From Hericium rajendrae (lineage: Eukaryota; Basidiomycota; Agaricomycetes; Russulales; Hericiaceae), in the NCBI GenBank assembly GCA_033439255.1, contig CM065892.1:248001-312000 (forward strand): a DNA stretch of 64,000 bases, read 5' to 3'. Made by a program: the position numbers and the translations under genes. The notes below the pieces were generated by a model. That model was given only the letters and a program-made list of their open reading frames with translations, was not told the DNA's origin and searched no databases. This document shows, piece by piece, positions 1 to 11,510 of the stretch (position 1 is the first letter of the stretch; each line of letters opens with the position of its first letter).

Positions 1-215
1 GTATTTAGTAGATGAGGCGAGTAGGAGTATAGGGCGTAGTTGGTGGCGGAGAAGAGCGAGCGCTTGAACTGGCGCGCCTCGACGCGTCGACGTGAAGACG
101 CGTGAGCCACGTGCTGCGCGTCTCGTATGTCAAACGTGTGCACTGTGCATGATAAATCAAATGGCTTGATGTTTGGAGAGTCATTGTCTGACTGACACCT
201 CGTCAGAGCGTACAT
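1..215 (-). other. Possible partial open frame running off the left edge
   Basis: On the minus strand an ATG at 215-213 opens a frame that stays open for about 71 codons to the window edge (beginning MYALTRCQSDNDSPN). I do not recognise it. It could be the first exon of a gene to the left, or chance. Its end lies outside the window and the codons are not strongly biased, so this is only a pointer. Confidence 0.2.
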
Positions 216-264
216 ACTAGCGTCGTGCTAACTACTGAGAACATCGGTCAGAAAATACATAGGC

Positions 265-1953
265 TCAGGCCTCTTTCTTCCGGAGCCGTTGCAGTTCTTC
301 CTCAGTCACGAAACCCACGGGGCATCACTGCGCCTTCGACCGGTTTGACCTTCTTTCTGAACTCCCGAGCCATCTCAATCATAGGAACCCACGCGACATG
401 CTCATGAGTGTTGATCCACTCGATGAAGCGCTCCTTAGGACACGCAGACGTTCGTCAGCACTGGATTACGGGGAGCAACAGCAAAACTCACCAGCATGAG
501 AAGTACGTGGGGACGTCTGACGACGAGGTATCAACACATGAGGCGCACGACGATTTGAAGCTGCTTACCCGCTCACGTCAGGGTGGATCGTTATGGGGAA
601 TATGAAGTCTTCCTCCTCCCTGCGAAGGCGGGAATCAATACGAGGCACTATTTGACAGCCCGATGAGCTGACCTGTATAGATAGGTGAAAGTATCTTTCC
701 AAAGTTGCTCGACGTCTCGTGCATTGACCTAGGCCCAGTTAGTCCACAGCCCTCACAGCCAAACCAGGAAACGTACCCAGCCATGTGAGTTGGGGCTTGA
801 CTTGATAAACCTGTCAGCGCAATCAGCAAGATGCGCGGTAGTGAATGAAATTAAACCTACATCATCGGTGGAAGATCATCCAGGTACCTACAGCGCATAA
901 GAGCTCAGCATACTCGAGTATATTAAATGATGAAAAAAAATGAGAAGAACCGACCAATTAGCCGGAATCTCGACCAGTCCGGTCTCTTTGCCCTTCTGGA
1001 GGGGCTTCATCCACGTCGCAGCTTCCGCTTTATAATCAATCTTCGTCCAGGTGTCCTGATCTCTCAGGTAGTATGCTTGTGAGCTGTGCGAAACAGTCGA
1101 CATCCAGACTTGTCTCGATCTATTTGAAGCACGCACTCGTGGGCCATGTTTGAATGATCTGGAAGGCAGATAAAGTCAAAGCTAATTCTTCTTCGCGGGT
1201 GATCCTTGCCTACCATATTCGATGCCCTTATCGAGCAGCAGTTGCGACCCTTCGTGGCTCGTCTCCCACCACGGTGCGACGCTTCCCTTAGGAGGTACAC
1301 CATGGTTGAACTTGGTCAGGAGCTCATAAGTATGGTCCAGAATATCCTTTTGCTGCTTGAAGCTCATGGATACGGGATTCTTTCGACTTCAATTAACGCG
1401 CCGGGCTCGTTCAGAAAAACCGCCGTTGCTTACTTCATGAGAGTATCCATGCAATCCGCTAAGTGCAGCATAGATTAATGAGCACTACACGTCGTGTGAA
1501 GAGAGGTCCTGGCGCTCTTACATTTCATGTCCCGCATCGCGAACTGCTGCAAGTTGGCCAGGAAATGTCTCAAGGCTATGACCTATTGTTCAGACAACAA
1601 AGGTCATTCGTAGGAGTTCATTCCCAGAGCTTGACTCTCGTACATACCTGGGATAAACCAGGTGGTTTTGATCTGGTACTTATCAAACAGCTTGAGAAGG
1701 CGCGGAACACCGACTTCTCCAGCGTACATCCCCTGTCAGACGACCACATATATGAGGCCGGGGATCGACACCCCATCCAACAGCAAAATCTACCCTCGAG
1801 ATATCCAATGGGGAATCTTCGCCCCCGTAAGACCCAAGCCTGTCACGATTGCAGAAATGAACCTCTCGATGCTGGTTGTCGATATGTGCATACTCACCAA
1901 CCGGCCACTGCATCCACATCGACACCAAATCCAATGAGGACTCTGCGAGGCAT
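265..1953 (-). CDS. Polysaccharide deacetylase family protein (PuuE/PgdA-like)
   Basis: NodB-fold carbohydrate esterase 4-type hydrolase of the cytosolic, signal-less subgroup that includes PuuE allantoinase and Helicobacter PgdA; the substrate of this fungal branch is not established. The start is ATG 1953-1951 ([19 protein letters not shown]), with the family's early Asp-rich strand. Later exons give [15 protein letters not shown], then [20 protein letters not shown], the H-x-x-S-H metal motif in GLHGYSHE, then [43 protein letters not shown] and [20 protein letters not shown]. The stop is at 267-265 after LQRLRKKEA. Introns are short and numerous (about eight). Exons on either side of each join match the family order; one join near 1130-1080 did not resolve cleanly with a GT donor. 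The gene is divergent from the gamma-tubulin complex gene. No signal peptide is visible, so secretion as a chitin deacetylase is unlikely. The family call is firm; the reaction is not. Confidence 0.85.
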
Positions 1954-2410
1954 TCTGTGCTATGAGGTGGATTCAAAGTTGTAGACCAGGAGGCTCTGGC
2001 TGCTGTAGATAAGGCTTGCAATTCATTATCAGCGGTGACTGGAACCCATGACGGCGTGATGTCCGTCGGAGCTCCCGCACCCACGCAAATCTGACCTTTT
2101 TCATACGATGATATCACATTGGTGAGGCTAGATACTTATCTTCCAGAGTCTAAATTTGTCGGCAGAATGAGGTCGGAATGAATTTGGAGATCGACGGTGT
2201 GCCTGGAGAAAGCTCGTTTAAGACCTCGGCCATGTCGGCGACGCGTCTGTGGCTGGGACTCGCAGACTTTACGCAGCCATTCGATGGCTCTTATCCTCTC
2301 GCCATGAACATTGAAACCCTCGGAACGCTCGTAGGTCGTTGAATTGAAGATATAATAAACCACCTAGAACAAACCTTACAACCATTGATTGAAGGCCTTA
2401 ATCACACAAC
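1954..2410. promoter_or_regulatory. Divergent intergenic region, deacetylase / GCP
   Basis: About 460 bp separate the two start codons. It must hold both promoters. I see no TATA box, repeat or RNA gene; open frames on the minus strand here have no recognisable sequence. Confidence 0.4.
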
Positions 2411-5400
2411 ATGCCGCGGCCTCATCTGACGATCACACCTACCCAACCACCCCCTTCGCGAGCTGATTCCCGTGGTCCTCCTTCCAGCCTATCGTCAGCA
2501 AGACCACTGTCGAGCGCGTCGTACAGGCCTCCCTCCAGTGCGTCCTTTAGACCTCCGTCAAGCGCCTCCCTTCGACCGCCGTCGAGCGCTTCCACGCGCC
2601 CATTATCGAGCCTTTCCACCTACAGGCCGCCCTCGAGCGCATCAGTGCGGTCAGCGTCTCGCGCCTCTCAGCGGCCGGGTTCACGCGCGTCCTTGCGCCC
2701 TCCAACAAGACAGTCTGCCCGTCACCAGCCCGCCATCCAGGCCCTCGTGGGGAAGCTGACTGGTCTGGATGCCGAGGAGCATGAAGATGCGTTCCGAGCT
2801 GCCGTCGACTCCGTTGCTCGAAGCATAGACAGCATCACGAAGACAGCCCCGAGCTCGAATATGGGCGACATGGATAAGCAGGTTCACGGGTATCTTGGTT
2901 TCTCTTCACCTTTGGGATGTAAGCTGATTGGTGTAGTCGTGTTCGAAAGGCGCGTATAGTTTCCCAGGATCCGTGGGCGAACGCCCTTGGCACGGCATAT
3001 GCAAATTTGAAAGAGCACATGCAGCAGAGTAATGATCTGGATATGGAGATCAATGTAGGTCGTTGTCCGAGGCGCAACGCATCCATGCTCATATTGAGCA
3101 TACAGTCGTCACGTCTTGCTGACCATCTGCAGCTCCTGGTACCGATATGTCTTGGATGAAAGCATCATTCGCTGATGCATAAATAGATGCTACTATCCCG
3201 GCCTCCAGATGAAGGAACGCTGCAATATGCCGAAAATTACCTCGAAAACATCCGGAATCCCCCTCCCAAGCCACCAGGGCTGACCTGGAAAGACATTCTG
3301 GACGAAGAGCCTTTCGAAGGCGACCACTGGGAGGGCGTCTATGGCCTTCCTCCAGGCAGCACTGTAGAAGGTTGGGAGACAAAAAGCCTGGAGAGCACGC
3401 CTCCACTCTCACCCCTGGATTCGGGCACCCACAGCGATGTAGACCTTTCATCTCTAGACTCCGCAGAACCGATCGAGCCGGTTGCGACCCACAAGACGGA
3501 GACCCCCTTATATCGTGACGAGCCGTACGCGCATCGTCGTGAAGTAGAAGAACTGCAAGCCAGGCAATATTGGAGAGTCGACTGGCATCCAGACGTTCCT
3601 CCCCCAGAAGAATTTGACATCGGCGATGCATCTTCTTTCGGTGCGATCTCTTCTAGAGGCTGTGACCGTTATCATACATAGATCATGTTGACACCATGTA
3701 GGTCCTTCAATCACTCGCGTATTGGAAGGGACAAGTCTCTTGGGGATCTACAGTAGCCATCATCAGGTGCGCAGATGATTAATTCGCACTGCACGTTACT
3801 CAACCTTGTTAACAAAGAAAAAGTACATTTATGAACATGATATGGTCCGCGAAGTTCTCATAGCGCTGCAAGGAAGGCATAACCTTGTCCTTCGCTGGAC
3901 GCACCGCGACAGCACTGCATTTTTCTTCGAGGTACTTGTAACAGTCGGTTCAGTGGTCATGAGGCTGACGATAGAAAAGCCATACAAAGACGCTCCGCAA
4001 TTGGCGCACCTATCGCCAGCATCACAAGGGTCCATTCTTCAATCGTTTGCGCGGACAGCTACCGTAGTCGAGCACCTGCGGAAGTTCACTGCGAGCATCC
4101 TGACCAAAGCCACGCGGGTCATTGACCCATCTATCCGACGTCCACGCCTCTCCAGCCATGCAAACACCGCGACGCTGAGTCTGCAAGCTTTCTCCGATGC
4201 AGTCGCGTCTCGGCTCCGGGACTTCGACAGATGGTGCGCCGCGCAGGAAGAAGCGATCGGTCTGGCGCGCGCAGGCGTCGGTCCGCCCACCGTCGTCAGC
4301 CTCCTCAGCCTCGAGAAGCACCTCCGCGACACTTTCTCGCGCAGCTTCGAGGTGCTCCTGGACGTCACACGGCAGGCGATGCGGCGCGCGGCGCGCTCGC
4401 ACGACGTGGACGCCGAGATATGGATGCTAGCGGAGCTGCCGGTGCGCATGGCGCCGTCGGCCGCGAGCACGCTGCTGTTGGATGCGCTGCTCGCGGCCGT
4501 GCAGGACCACCTTGCAACGGGCGACGCGACGACGTCTGATGCGCTCATGCATGCGTTCGTCGAGGCGGCGGAGCCGACGTGGTGCTTGATTCGGCGCTGG
4601 CTACAGGACGGGATGCCCATTCTCAATCAGTTGGAGAGGCAGAGGAGGGCGCCGCTCGGCGTCATTGATGACGAGTTCTTTGTCGAGGACAATGAGCTGA
4701 CTATCCTGGATCCGGACTTCTGGACGGACGGCTACGCGCTGCGGGACGGGTCCGACGAGATCAACGGATCGAAGTGCGTGCCGATGTTCCTCGGACATAT
4801 CGCACCATTTATTCTTGGCGCCGGCAAGAGCATCGGTCTGCTGCGTGCCCTGGGGATCACCATTGCAGTCGAGGACGAAGCGGATTCGCCGGCCCACTGT
4901 CTCACTTTCTCCAGCCTGGTGACGGAGCTGTCCTCCGATGGCTGCAGCCGCATATTCTCCGTGGACGATCTCTCCCGCCTGGTATATGACAGTCTGTTGC
5001 CCCGCTGCCAGATCGTGCAGAGTCAGCTAGCGCAGGTTGTCATCGAGGACTGCCAGCTGTGGACGCACCTCGCGGCCATCGAAGACGTGTACCTGATGCG
5101 GCGAGGCGACATCATGTCGCGCTTCTGCGATACGATTTTCGCGAAGGTGCGTTGGCCATGTGTTGTTGAAAAAATGGCCATTCACGACCGGACAGGCGGA
5201 CAGCGGCCAGAGCTGGGGCGACTTTCATTTTCTCAATGGCGTCTTCCGTGACATCACGACGTCGGGTCCGGACGCGTGTGTCGACCCCGCCCTCGTCCGC
5301 TTATCGTACCGCGGCGGGCGGGACGCGCTGGCTAATCAGAGCGTGCGAGCATTCGGGGGGCTCTCTGTCGAGTACGCGGCGCCTTTCCCGTTGACGTACG

Positions 5401-6389
5401 TTTTCGGGCCGCGGGCGACGCAGGTGTACTCTTCCATCTTCGTGTTTCTGCTCCAGATCAGACGGGCGAAGAGCGTGCTGGAGCGGATTCTTGTCCGGGG
5501 GGCTGCGAAGGGCGCGCGTGCTGGGAATGATTTGAAGATGCTATATGCCTTGCGGAGCAGGCTGTCGTGGTTTATGACGTGAGTTTCTCGCTGCCATCGT
5601 CATCTCTATGTTAGATTGAGCCCCGTCAGTGCCCTGCTAGACTTCATCACGACCTACGTCAGTTACCAGAGCTTGATTACTTGGTCATCGAGTGCTCAGC
5701 TGAATGTCTGTATAGGTCATACACACTCAGCTTCTGAAATTTCATAAAGCTCTCAAGGATGCTAAATCTCTTGATGAAATCATCGAATTGCATCAAGACC
5801 AGTGAGTTCCCCCGATCTCAGTACTTGCGCTTGCTAACCAGCGATCTAAGCCTCAACACGCTCGAAGACCGATGCCTCCTCCAGTCAAACGTAAGCCTCC
5901 TCCCATCCTCCCGCTCTCCATACTCAATCAGCCCAACAGACTTCGTCCCTGCGCCGCGCGGTCGTGTCCATCCTGGACATGGCACTCTACTTCAACAACT
6001 GCTTCGTGGCGTTCGCAGGCGACACCACGCTCGACATCTCCCGCCAGTCGCTCACCGGCCTGAAGAAGCACCGCAGCCGGCGCCTGCAGCGCCTGCGCCG
6101 CAATGCCATCGGCTTCGTGCAGTCGCTGCGTGAGCGCGATTCCGACAGCTCGGACAGCGACTCGGACGCAGACCTCGAGGGGTCTGCGCCGGCTGTCATC
6201 GACGTGCTCGCCACGTCCCAGATGTCATTCGAGGAGGAGGGGTTCGGGCGGATCGATAAGATGTCGGAAGAGCTGGATGGGTTGGTGCGATTTGTGAGGC
6301 GGGGGGTGGAGAGTTTGGCGGGCGGAGCGTCTGAGGCTGCGTCGGCCTTTGGGATCTTTGCGTTTACTTTGGAGGACTGGGATAAATGA
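2411..6389 (+). CDS. Gamma-tubulin complex component (GCP5-like, Spc97/Spc98 family)
   Basis: Subunit of the microtubule-nucleating gamma-tubulin ring complex at the spindle pole body. The ATG is at 2411. The N-terminus (residues about 10-100) is a Ser/Pro/Arg-rich low-complexity tract with repeated RPPSSAS units, then LTGLDAEEHEDAFRAAVDS and DKQVHGRVRKARIVSQDPWA across a phase-2 intron. The middle exons carry the grip-1 region: EELQARQYWRVDWHPDVP, FDIGDASSF, KKYIYEHDMVREVLIALQG and ILQSFARTATVVEHLRKF. The C-terminal half has PMFLGHIAPFILGAGKSIGL, LAAIEDVYLMRRGDIMSRFC and KFHKALKDAKSLDEIIELH followed by HLNTLEDRCLL, all hallmarks of grip-2. The last exon ends ...AFTLEDWDK then stop. A short Asp/Ser-rich acidic loop lies near the C-terminus. 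At least eight introns. Family assignment is firm; GCP5 rather than GCP4 or GCP6 is inferred from length and layout. Confidence 0.87.
2490..2720 (+). repeat. Internal RPPSSAS-type peptide repeat in the GCP gene
   Basis: Roughly ten imperfect copies of a seven- to eight-residue unit (RPPSSAS, RPLSSAS, RPPSSLS, RPGSRAS) encoded in tandem. This is low-complexity sequence, probably disordered and rich in possible phosphorylation sites. Confidence 0.8.
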
Positions 6390-6711
6390 TACCAATGCCG
6401 TTCATTATTTGGGACTGTTGTCGGCGTCGCGTAGCCCTTGCTTCCTCAAGAAAAACTTACAGTCCTCACATAAACATCGCGATGACAATAGAACATGAAC
6501 TGCTCTGTTGAAGATACCACGACACCAGAGAACTAACTAACTAATAAGTAGAGAGATCCAAATGAATGAGCCGCGCATCGTCGAAGCATAACCCGACGTG
6601 CGAAAGAGACCTATGGGTCTAGCAAATTACAGTAGAAGCAGACAACAGATACAGGGTAAAATGGGCAAAACAGAAACAAGAAAAAAAATAACATCTATCC
6701 TCCCCCTCCTC
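6390..6711. other. Convergent 3' intergenic region
   Basis: About 320 bp between the stop codons of the converging GCP and Boi-like genes. It holds the two 3' untranslated regions, with an A-rich stretch near 6670-6690. No other feature seen. Confidence 0.4.
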
Positions 6712-9700
6712 TCACGCGCCCCACGCAATCGGCGCCGCGAAGGGCCCCGCATGCATCGAGCTCATCCCAATCGACTGCGTGATCTGCTTCCTCTTGTCCT
6801 CCCAGCCCTTCAACGCGCGCAGCAGCTGCACGATCTTGTCCCGCTTTCCAAGCCGCACGTCGTTGATGCTCACGCTCCCCATCTTCACGTCGTTGTCCAA
6901 CAAGAAGTCAAACAGGCGGAACAGCCCGTCCAACTTGTCATCATTTGGCCCCGATGGGAACGCAGAGTCCGGCACGGGCGGCGAGCACGGGCGGCCCTTG
7001 ATCGACTCCGCGATGCGCAGAAGCTCGAGCCCGCCGCAGATGCAGCCCGCATCGCGAATCTGCAGCTGCTTCGGCAGATGGGCATTGGCCCAATCGATGA
7101 GGCTTGGTTCGACGGCGATCTGCTTTTGGAGGGCGATCATATGCAAAGAAGAAGAGAAGCAACGGGTATTTAGATACGCGGGTATAGAAGCATTTGAGTG
7201 AAGCCTACATCAGACTGCGCGGTCCCCATTCTTCTCATCTCTCGCGAGGGCCGGATGGGCACGGGGCCTCTGGGTGTCTTCGGCGACGGCCCAGGACTCG
7301 TCTTTGCGCCCTCGGCGCTCGACACCGTGTCATTGGTGAAGAACGAGTCTACTCGCGGACGCTCGCCCTCTTTCACATTCGCCGGACTGTGTCCGGGCAG
7401 GTTCATCATCAAAATCTGCGCGTCGCGCGTCGAGAGCTGGCTGGTGTTTTCACGCCGCATGGCCTTCTGCGCCGCCGCACGAGCTGTGGGCGACGGCGGC
7501 CGTGGAGCCGGGTTCATCGCTTGTGCAACCATTAGCGGAATGGTGGGAACGTTCACGGACGACACGACAGGTTCTGAGGAAGGAGTTCAGTGCATACTCC
7601 ACAAGATACCCATGGAATGCTCACTGGTGTAGTCCCTGTCAATAGACGCCTTCATGAGAGCCTTCATCCACTCCCGTATGACAATCTGCTCATCCGAGCT
7701 GAACGAGTGCGACTTGTCGTGCTCGTGAACGATCTTGAACCCGTAGCGACCAGGATCGACCTTCTCGTCGGTGACTATCCTGTATCCAGTGGTGTTAACA
7801 TAACCCTTAATCTTGACCTCCTGCAAAATTTCTCAGCACCATTGACACCCATGAACCTGAAAGAAGCCGCTCACGCTCGTGCTATTGCTGCGTAACCAAT
7901 AGAGATGCGGCCCTTTGAGCACGAAGTACCGGTTCTTCCACGTATTATACCGGTCGCCCTTCTTCCGCATCCAGCCATTGTGATCTGGCGTGCCAATCTG
8001 CTGCAGGATGCTCTGGCCGCTCTTCAGCCCGCCGATGCCTGCAATGATCTTGGGCGAGGGCTCCGCCGTAGACGAAGTACGCTTGCGCAGAACCGCCGGG
8101 TCTCTGATGGACCCGTTACCTTTCGAGTCCTTCGAGTCCTTCGAGTCGCGCCGCTCGTTGTGCTGCTTCGTATGAACAAACGAAGAACCATCGGAGGTGG
8201 AAGGACGACGAGACTTCCGGGGTCCTCCGAGATTCAAACGCGCAAACGTCGACGGGCTCTTGTCCGTCGGGATGTCCGCATTGTCGACAAAACTGTAGAG
8301 CAAAGGAAATTGGTGTAGATTCTAAGAAAGGCGCGAAGAGACCATACGCAGAATACCTGGGAGGTGGCTTGCGCGATTTGCCCAGTGTGCCGCTGAAGCC
8401 GCCGAAGATGCTCAGACGGTCCGAGCCCTTGGTGGCGTCAAGGCTGCGCTTGCGGCTGTTGTTCCGGACGGGAGAGCTGGCCTCCCCAGGGGAGAGCGTA
8501 GATCCCTCCTTGGACGTGCGACTGGAGGACTCCTCCTTCTCCTTGCTCTTGGATGCATTTGAGCCCGAACGGCCGAAGACATTCTTGCGCTTGGGCTTGC
8601 TCTCAGAGTGTTTCGCGGTCTCGCTCTGTACCATAATGAGCAGACATTTGGGTACATAAATGCAACACTGTACCTCGCTAAGTGCGGCTCGATCGTCGCC
8701 TTCCTCGGAAATTGGGGTGCCAAACGCTTTCACGCTCGTCGCCAACGCTCCATCACTCGGAGACAACGTCAGATGGGGAGGCCGGACGTCCTACCAAAAA
8801 CATCAGTTTCATGAAATCCGGATCAAGTTACCCATTTGCGTACCAAATGCTTTCCACCCGCAGAGCTAGTGAGTAAACCAGCCGGAATCCCGAGCCCCAG
8901 CCCGATCGTCGCATCGCTCTCGTCTCCCTTATTCGACCTCGGCCGCAACCCCGGATCCGAGTCTCTCCGCGCACGGATCTGCTCCGGCACGGGTGTGGCT
9001 TGGACGTCGTCAATCTGCGGCGGGCTCTCGGGGCTGATTACAGACGCGAAACCCGGCCCATTCGAGCCCGGCGTCGTCGCGGATGCGGGCTGGGTCTGAT
9101 ACGGGCTGTTGTTGAGCGAGCTCGCGGCTATCGAGTACGAGACCGACTGCGACTGCGAATGCGAGCGCAGCGGCTGGTGCTCGGATGAGACGACGGATGG
9201 CGGGCGGCGCAGCTCCGTAATTGCGTTCGCGATGCGCATGCGCTTCCCGAACGCGAGGATGCCGAGCTCCGTCTTGAGCAGATTGACGTCGAGCTCGAGA
9301 AGGACGTCACCAGCAATCTCTTGCTCTGTGTGAGAGTAAGAGACAAAGAGCTACAAGGGATACCACAGGCGTGCTCACCTATGAACTTCTCGCAAACGCC
9401 CTCATCGAAACCCCGCGATCTGAGCCACTCTGCAACCTCCTCCACACTCCAATCCGTAGGATGCGAAGACGGCGGCCGAGACGGAGACATCTGGCGTTGA
9501 GCAATGCCAGTCTGGTTCACAACCGCTTGCAGCGATGAACGTGCACTTCCTACGGCCTGGCTGGGACCCGCCGAGGACGCAGCAGGCGACGGAAGTAGGC
9601 CTGCGGCATCTTGGATGCTACCAATGGACACAGGTGCGATGGGTACTACAGTTCCTCCGTTAGATGCAGGCTTTGGCTTTTCGATCGGTGTCTGCATGGA

Positions 9701-11244
9701 AGACGGTCGAGAATTGCGCGTTGGCTCGGGGGTGGGCGACATACGCGAAGACTGCCGCTGCGTGCCTGGCGTGACGGGACTTGGAAGTGAAGCGGACGAG
9801 GGCCGTTCGGACGCGACTTCGGTATCGATATTCGGGAATGTAGCCTGCGTCGCCGTGGGCAAGGCGGTGTCGTCTCTAAGAGCAGGAGAGGGAACGATGA
9901 AATCTTCTCTGGGGTCAACGGCGGACCCGGAGCCAAAAGACGTGCGGCTCCTTGCTGCTGCGATCTGAGTTGCATCAGAGGGCGCGCGAAGCATCTTCAT
10001 GTCTTCCTCATCCTCCTCTGGAATGTACGATGGCCGACGCTGGCGCTGGGCGGGAGTAGGCGACCCAGGCGGCTCCTCCTCATCCTCTCCTTCGCTCTCG
10101 TCACTGACTTCAACGTCGATCGGCGGCACGACCGACCGCATTACTGGTTCGTTCTCCGCCGCCTCGCGTTCCTCGGCCACGCGCTTTGCCCGCTCCGCCA
10201 GCTTCTGGCGTGCATTTCTGTAGAAGTCTTCCGCATCCGCATCGGCGTCCGTGTCCGTCCCGGTGTCGTGGTCTGTGGAATCGCCTCCGCGCGTGCTGGA
10301 GAAGGAGAAACTGCGCGCGCCGTCATCCGTCGTGCGCCCGAGCTGCTCGATCGCTTTCTGGACGTCCGTCATCGTCGCACGCATGACCTCGCCATCGCCG
10401 TTCGCACGAGGCGCGTCACCGCCGACGGTGTCCTTGGACGTGCTTGTGCTTGGTGCCTGTGCTGGCACTGGTTCTGGCTCCTCGACCAGTGGCTGAAGGG
10501 AAGTCGGCGATTTGGGACTCGTGGGCTGTTTGGTAGAACTGTCTGCCGGTATAAGAACCACTGGCGATGATGGACCAGTCTCGGCAGCGGGCGCGGGGGC
10601 TGCAGCTTGCGTGTAGCTCTTTGGAAATAGTCCGACTTTGCCGGCGAGGTTGCGACCCTTCACAAAGAACGCAGACATGTTAGCTGACCATTCTCGCAGA
10701 CGACGAAACCGATGCATGAGATGAAAGCTTTAAGCAGGGAATGACATCTGCCAGGAATGCAGGTAGACAGCCCAATGGTGACCGACAGAAAGATATGACT
10801 GGAACCACAATTCCGTTATGCATGGAACAGTGTGCACGAGGATGATGCATGGGTGAATACGTCCAGGGCAACTGCTATTTTAGCATAGCCTTATGCACCA
10901 TGGTACGATTGACGGCATTTACGTCCAGAAAAGGATAAGGCCTGCGACATCGGTGAAGGCGACCGACGAACGACAATCGCCAGCGTATATTGGCTCCCGC
11001 ACAAAACCAGGATGGATGGGGGCGGCACACGCAGGAGAAAGAAGGCGGGTGTGCACCGCCGCGAACCCTACCCACGGACGCGGGCGAACCTAGAAAACCC
11101 GACAATAAGACGACTCACTTGCCACCACCCATCACCATACAGATCGTCCCTTTCTACAACCTCGATCCGGTCTCCGGCCTTGAACGAGACCTCGTCGTCG
11201 TGCTCGGGCACGAAATCATGCAATGCGTAGACGTAGTCGACCAT
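6712..11244 (-). CDS. BOI1: Boi1/Boi2-like polarity scaffold: SH3-SAM-PH with CH-like C-terminus
   Basis: Homologue of yeast Boi1/Boi2 and fission yeast Pob1, which link Cdc42/formin polarity signalling to exocytosis at the plasma membrane. ATG at 11244 (MVDYVYALHDFVPEHDDEV) starts the SH3 domain, which continues DRIEVVERDDLYGDGWWQ and, after an unusually long intron of about 460 bp (11118 to 10658), GRNLAGKVGLFPKSY. A long disordered acidic and Ser/Pro-rich region follows, then a SAM domain (DWSVEEVAEWLRSRGFDEGV, then VLLELDVNLLKTELGILAFG), a basic Ser-rich linker, and a PH domain (GWMRKKGDRYNTWKNRYFVL, then IKGYVNTTGYRIV and EQIVIREWMKALMKAS). The last exon encodes LIDWANAHLP through LLRALKGWEDKRKQ, which resembles a calponin-homology domain. 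Stop at 6712. The start could lie further upstream: an acceptor-like TTTAG sits at about 11273, just before GHQPARNGAMVDYV. Confidence 0.88.
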
Positions 11245-11510
11245 TGCACCGTTTCTGGCGGGCTGGTGGCCCTAAATGATACAATGAAAAGCTACAAAAT
11301 GAGGGGTATCAGTGAAACGCAAAGTTAAGGATAGCAGGGGTGTTGAGATGGGGGAGATGGAAGAGAGAGTAGAGTTGCAAAGGAAGATGATGTTATGATG
11401 TGGGAACGCCCCTGTCGTCGCCCTCCGCCGCTCCCGGCCCGCCTTCCGCAGTGACTTCGTGAACGCGACTTCGTCAAACGCGTAGTACCAGTGCACCGTC
11501 ACCTCCTGCA
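11245..11510. promoter_or_regulatory. Short shared promoter region, Boi-like / LARP7-like
   Basis: Only 266 bp separate the two start codons. The segment next to the LARP7 start is GC-rich and is open on the minus strand for about 79 codons (reading VHWYYAFDEVAFTKSLRKAG) but has no ATG there. That frame could be an upstream exon of the Boi-like gene or chance. Confidence 0.4.
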
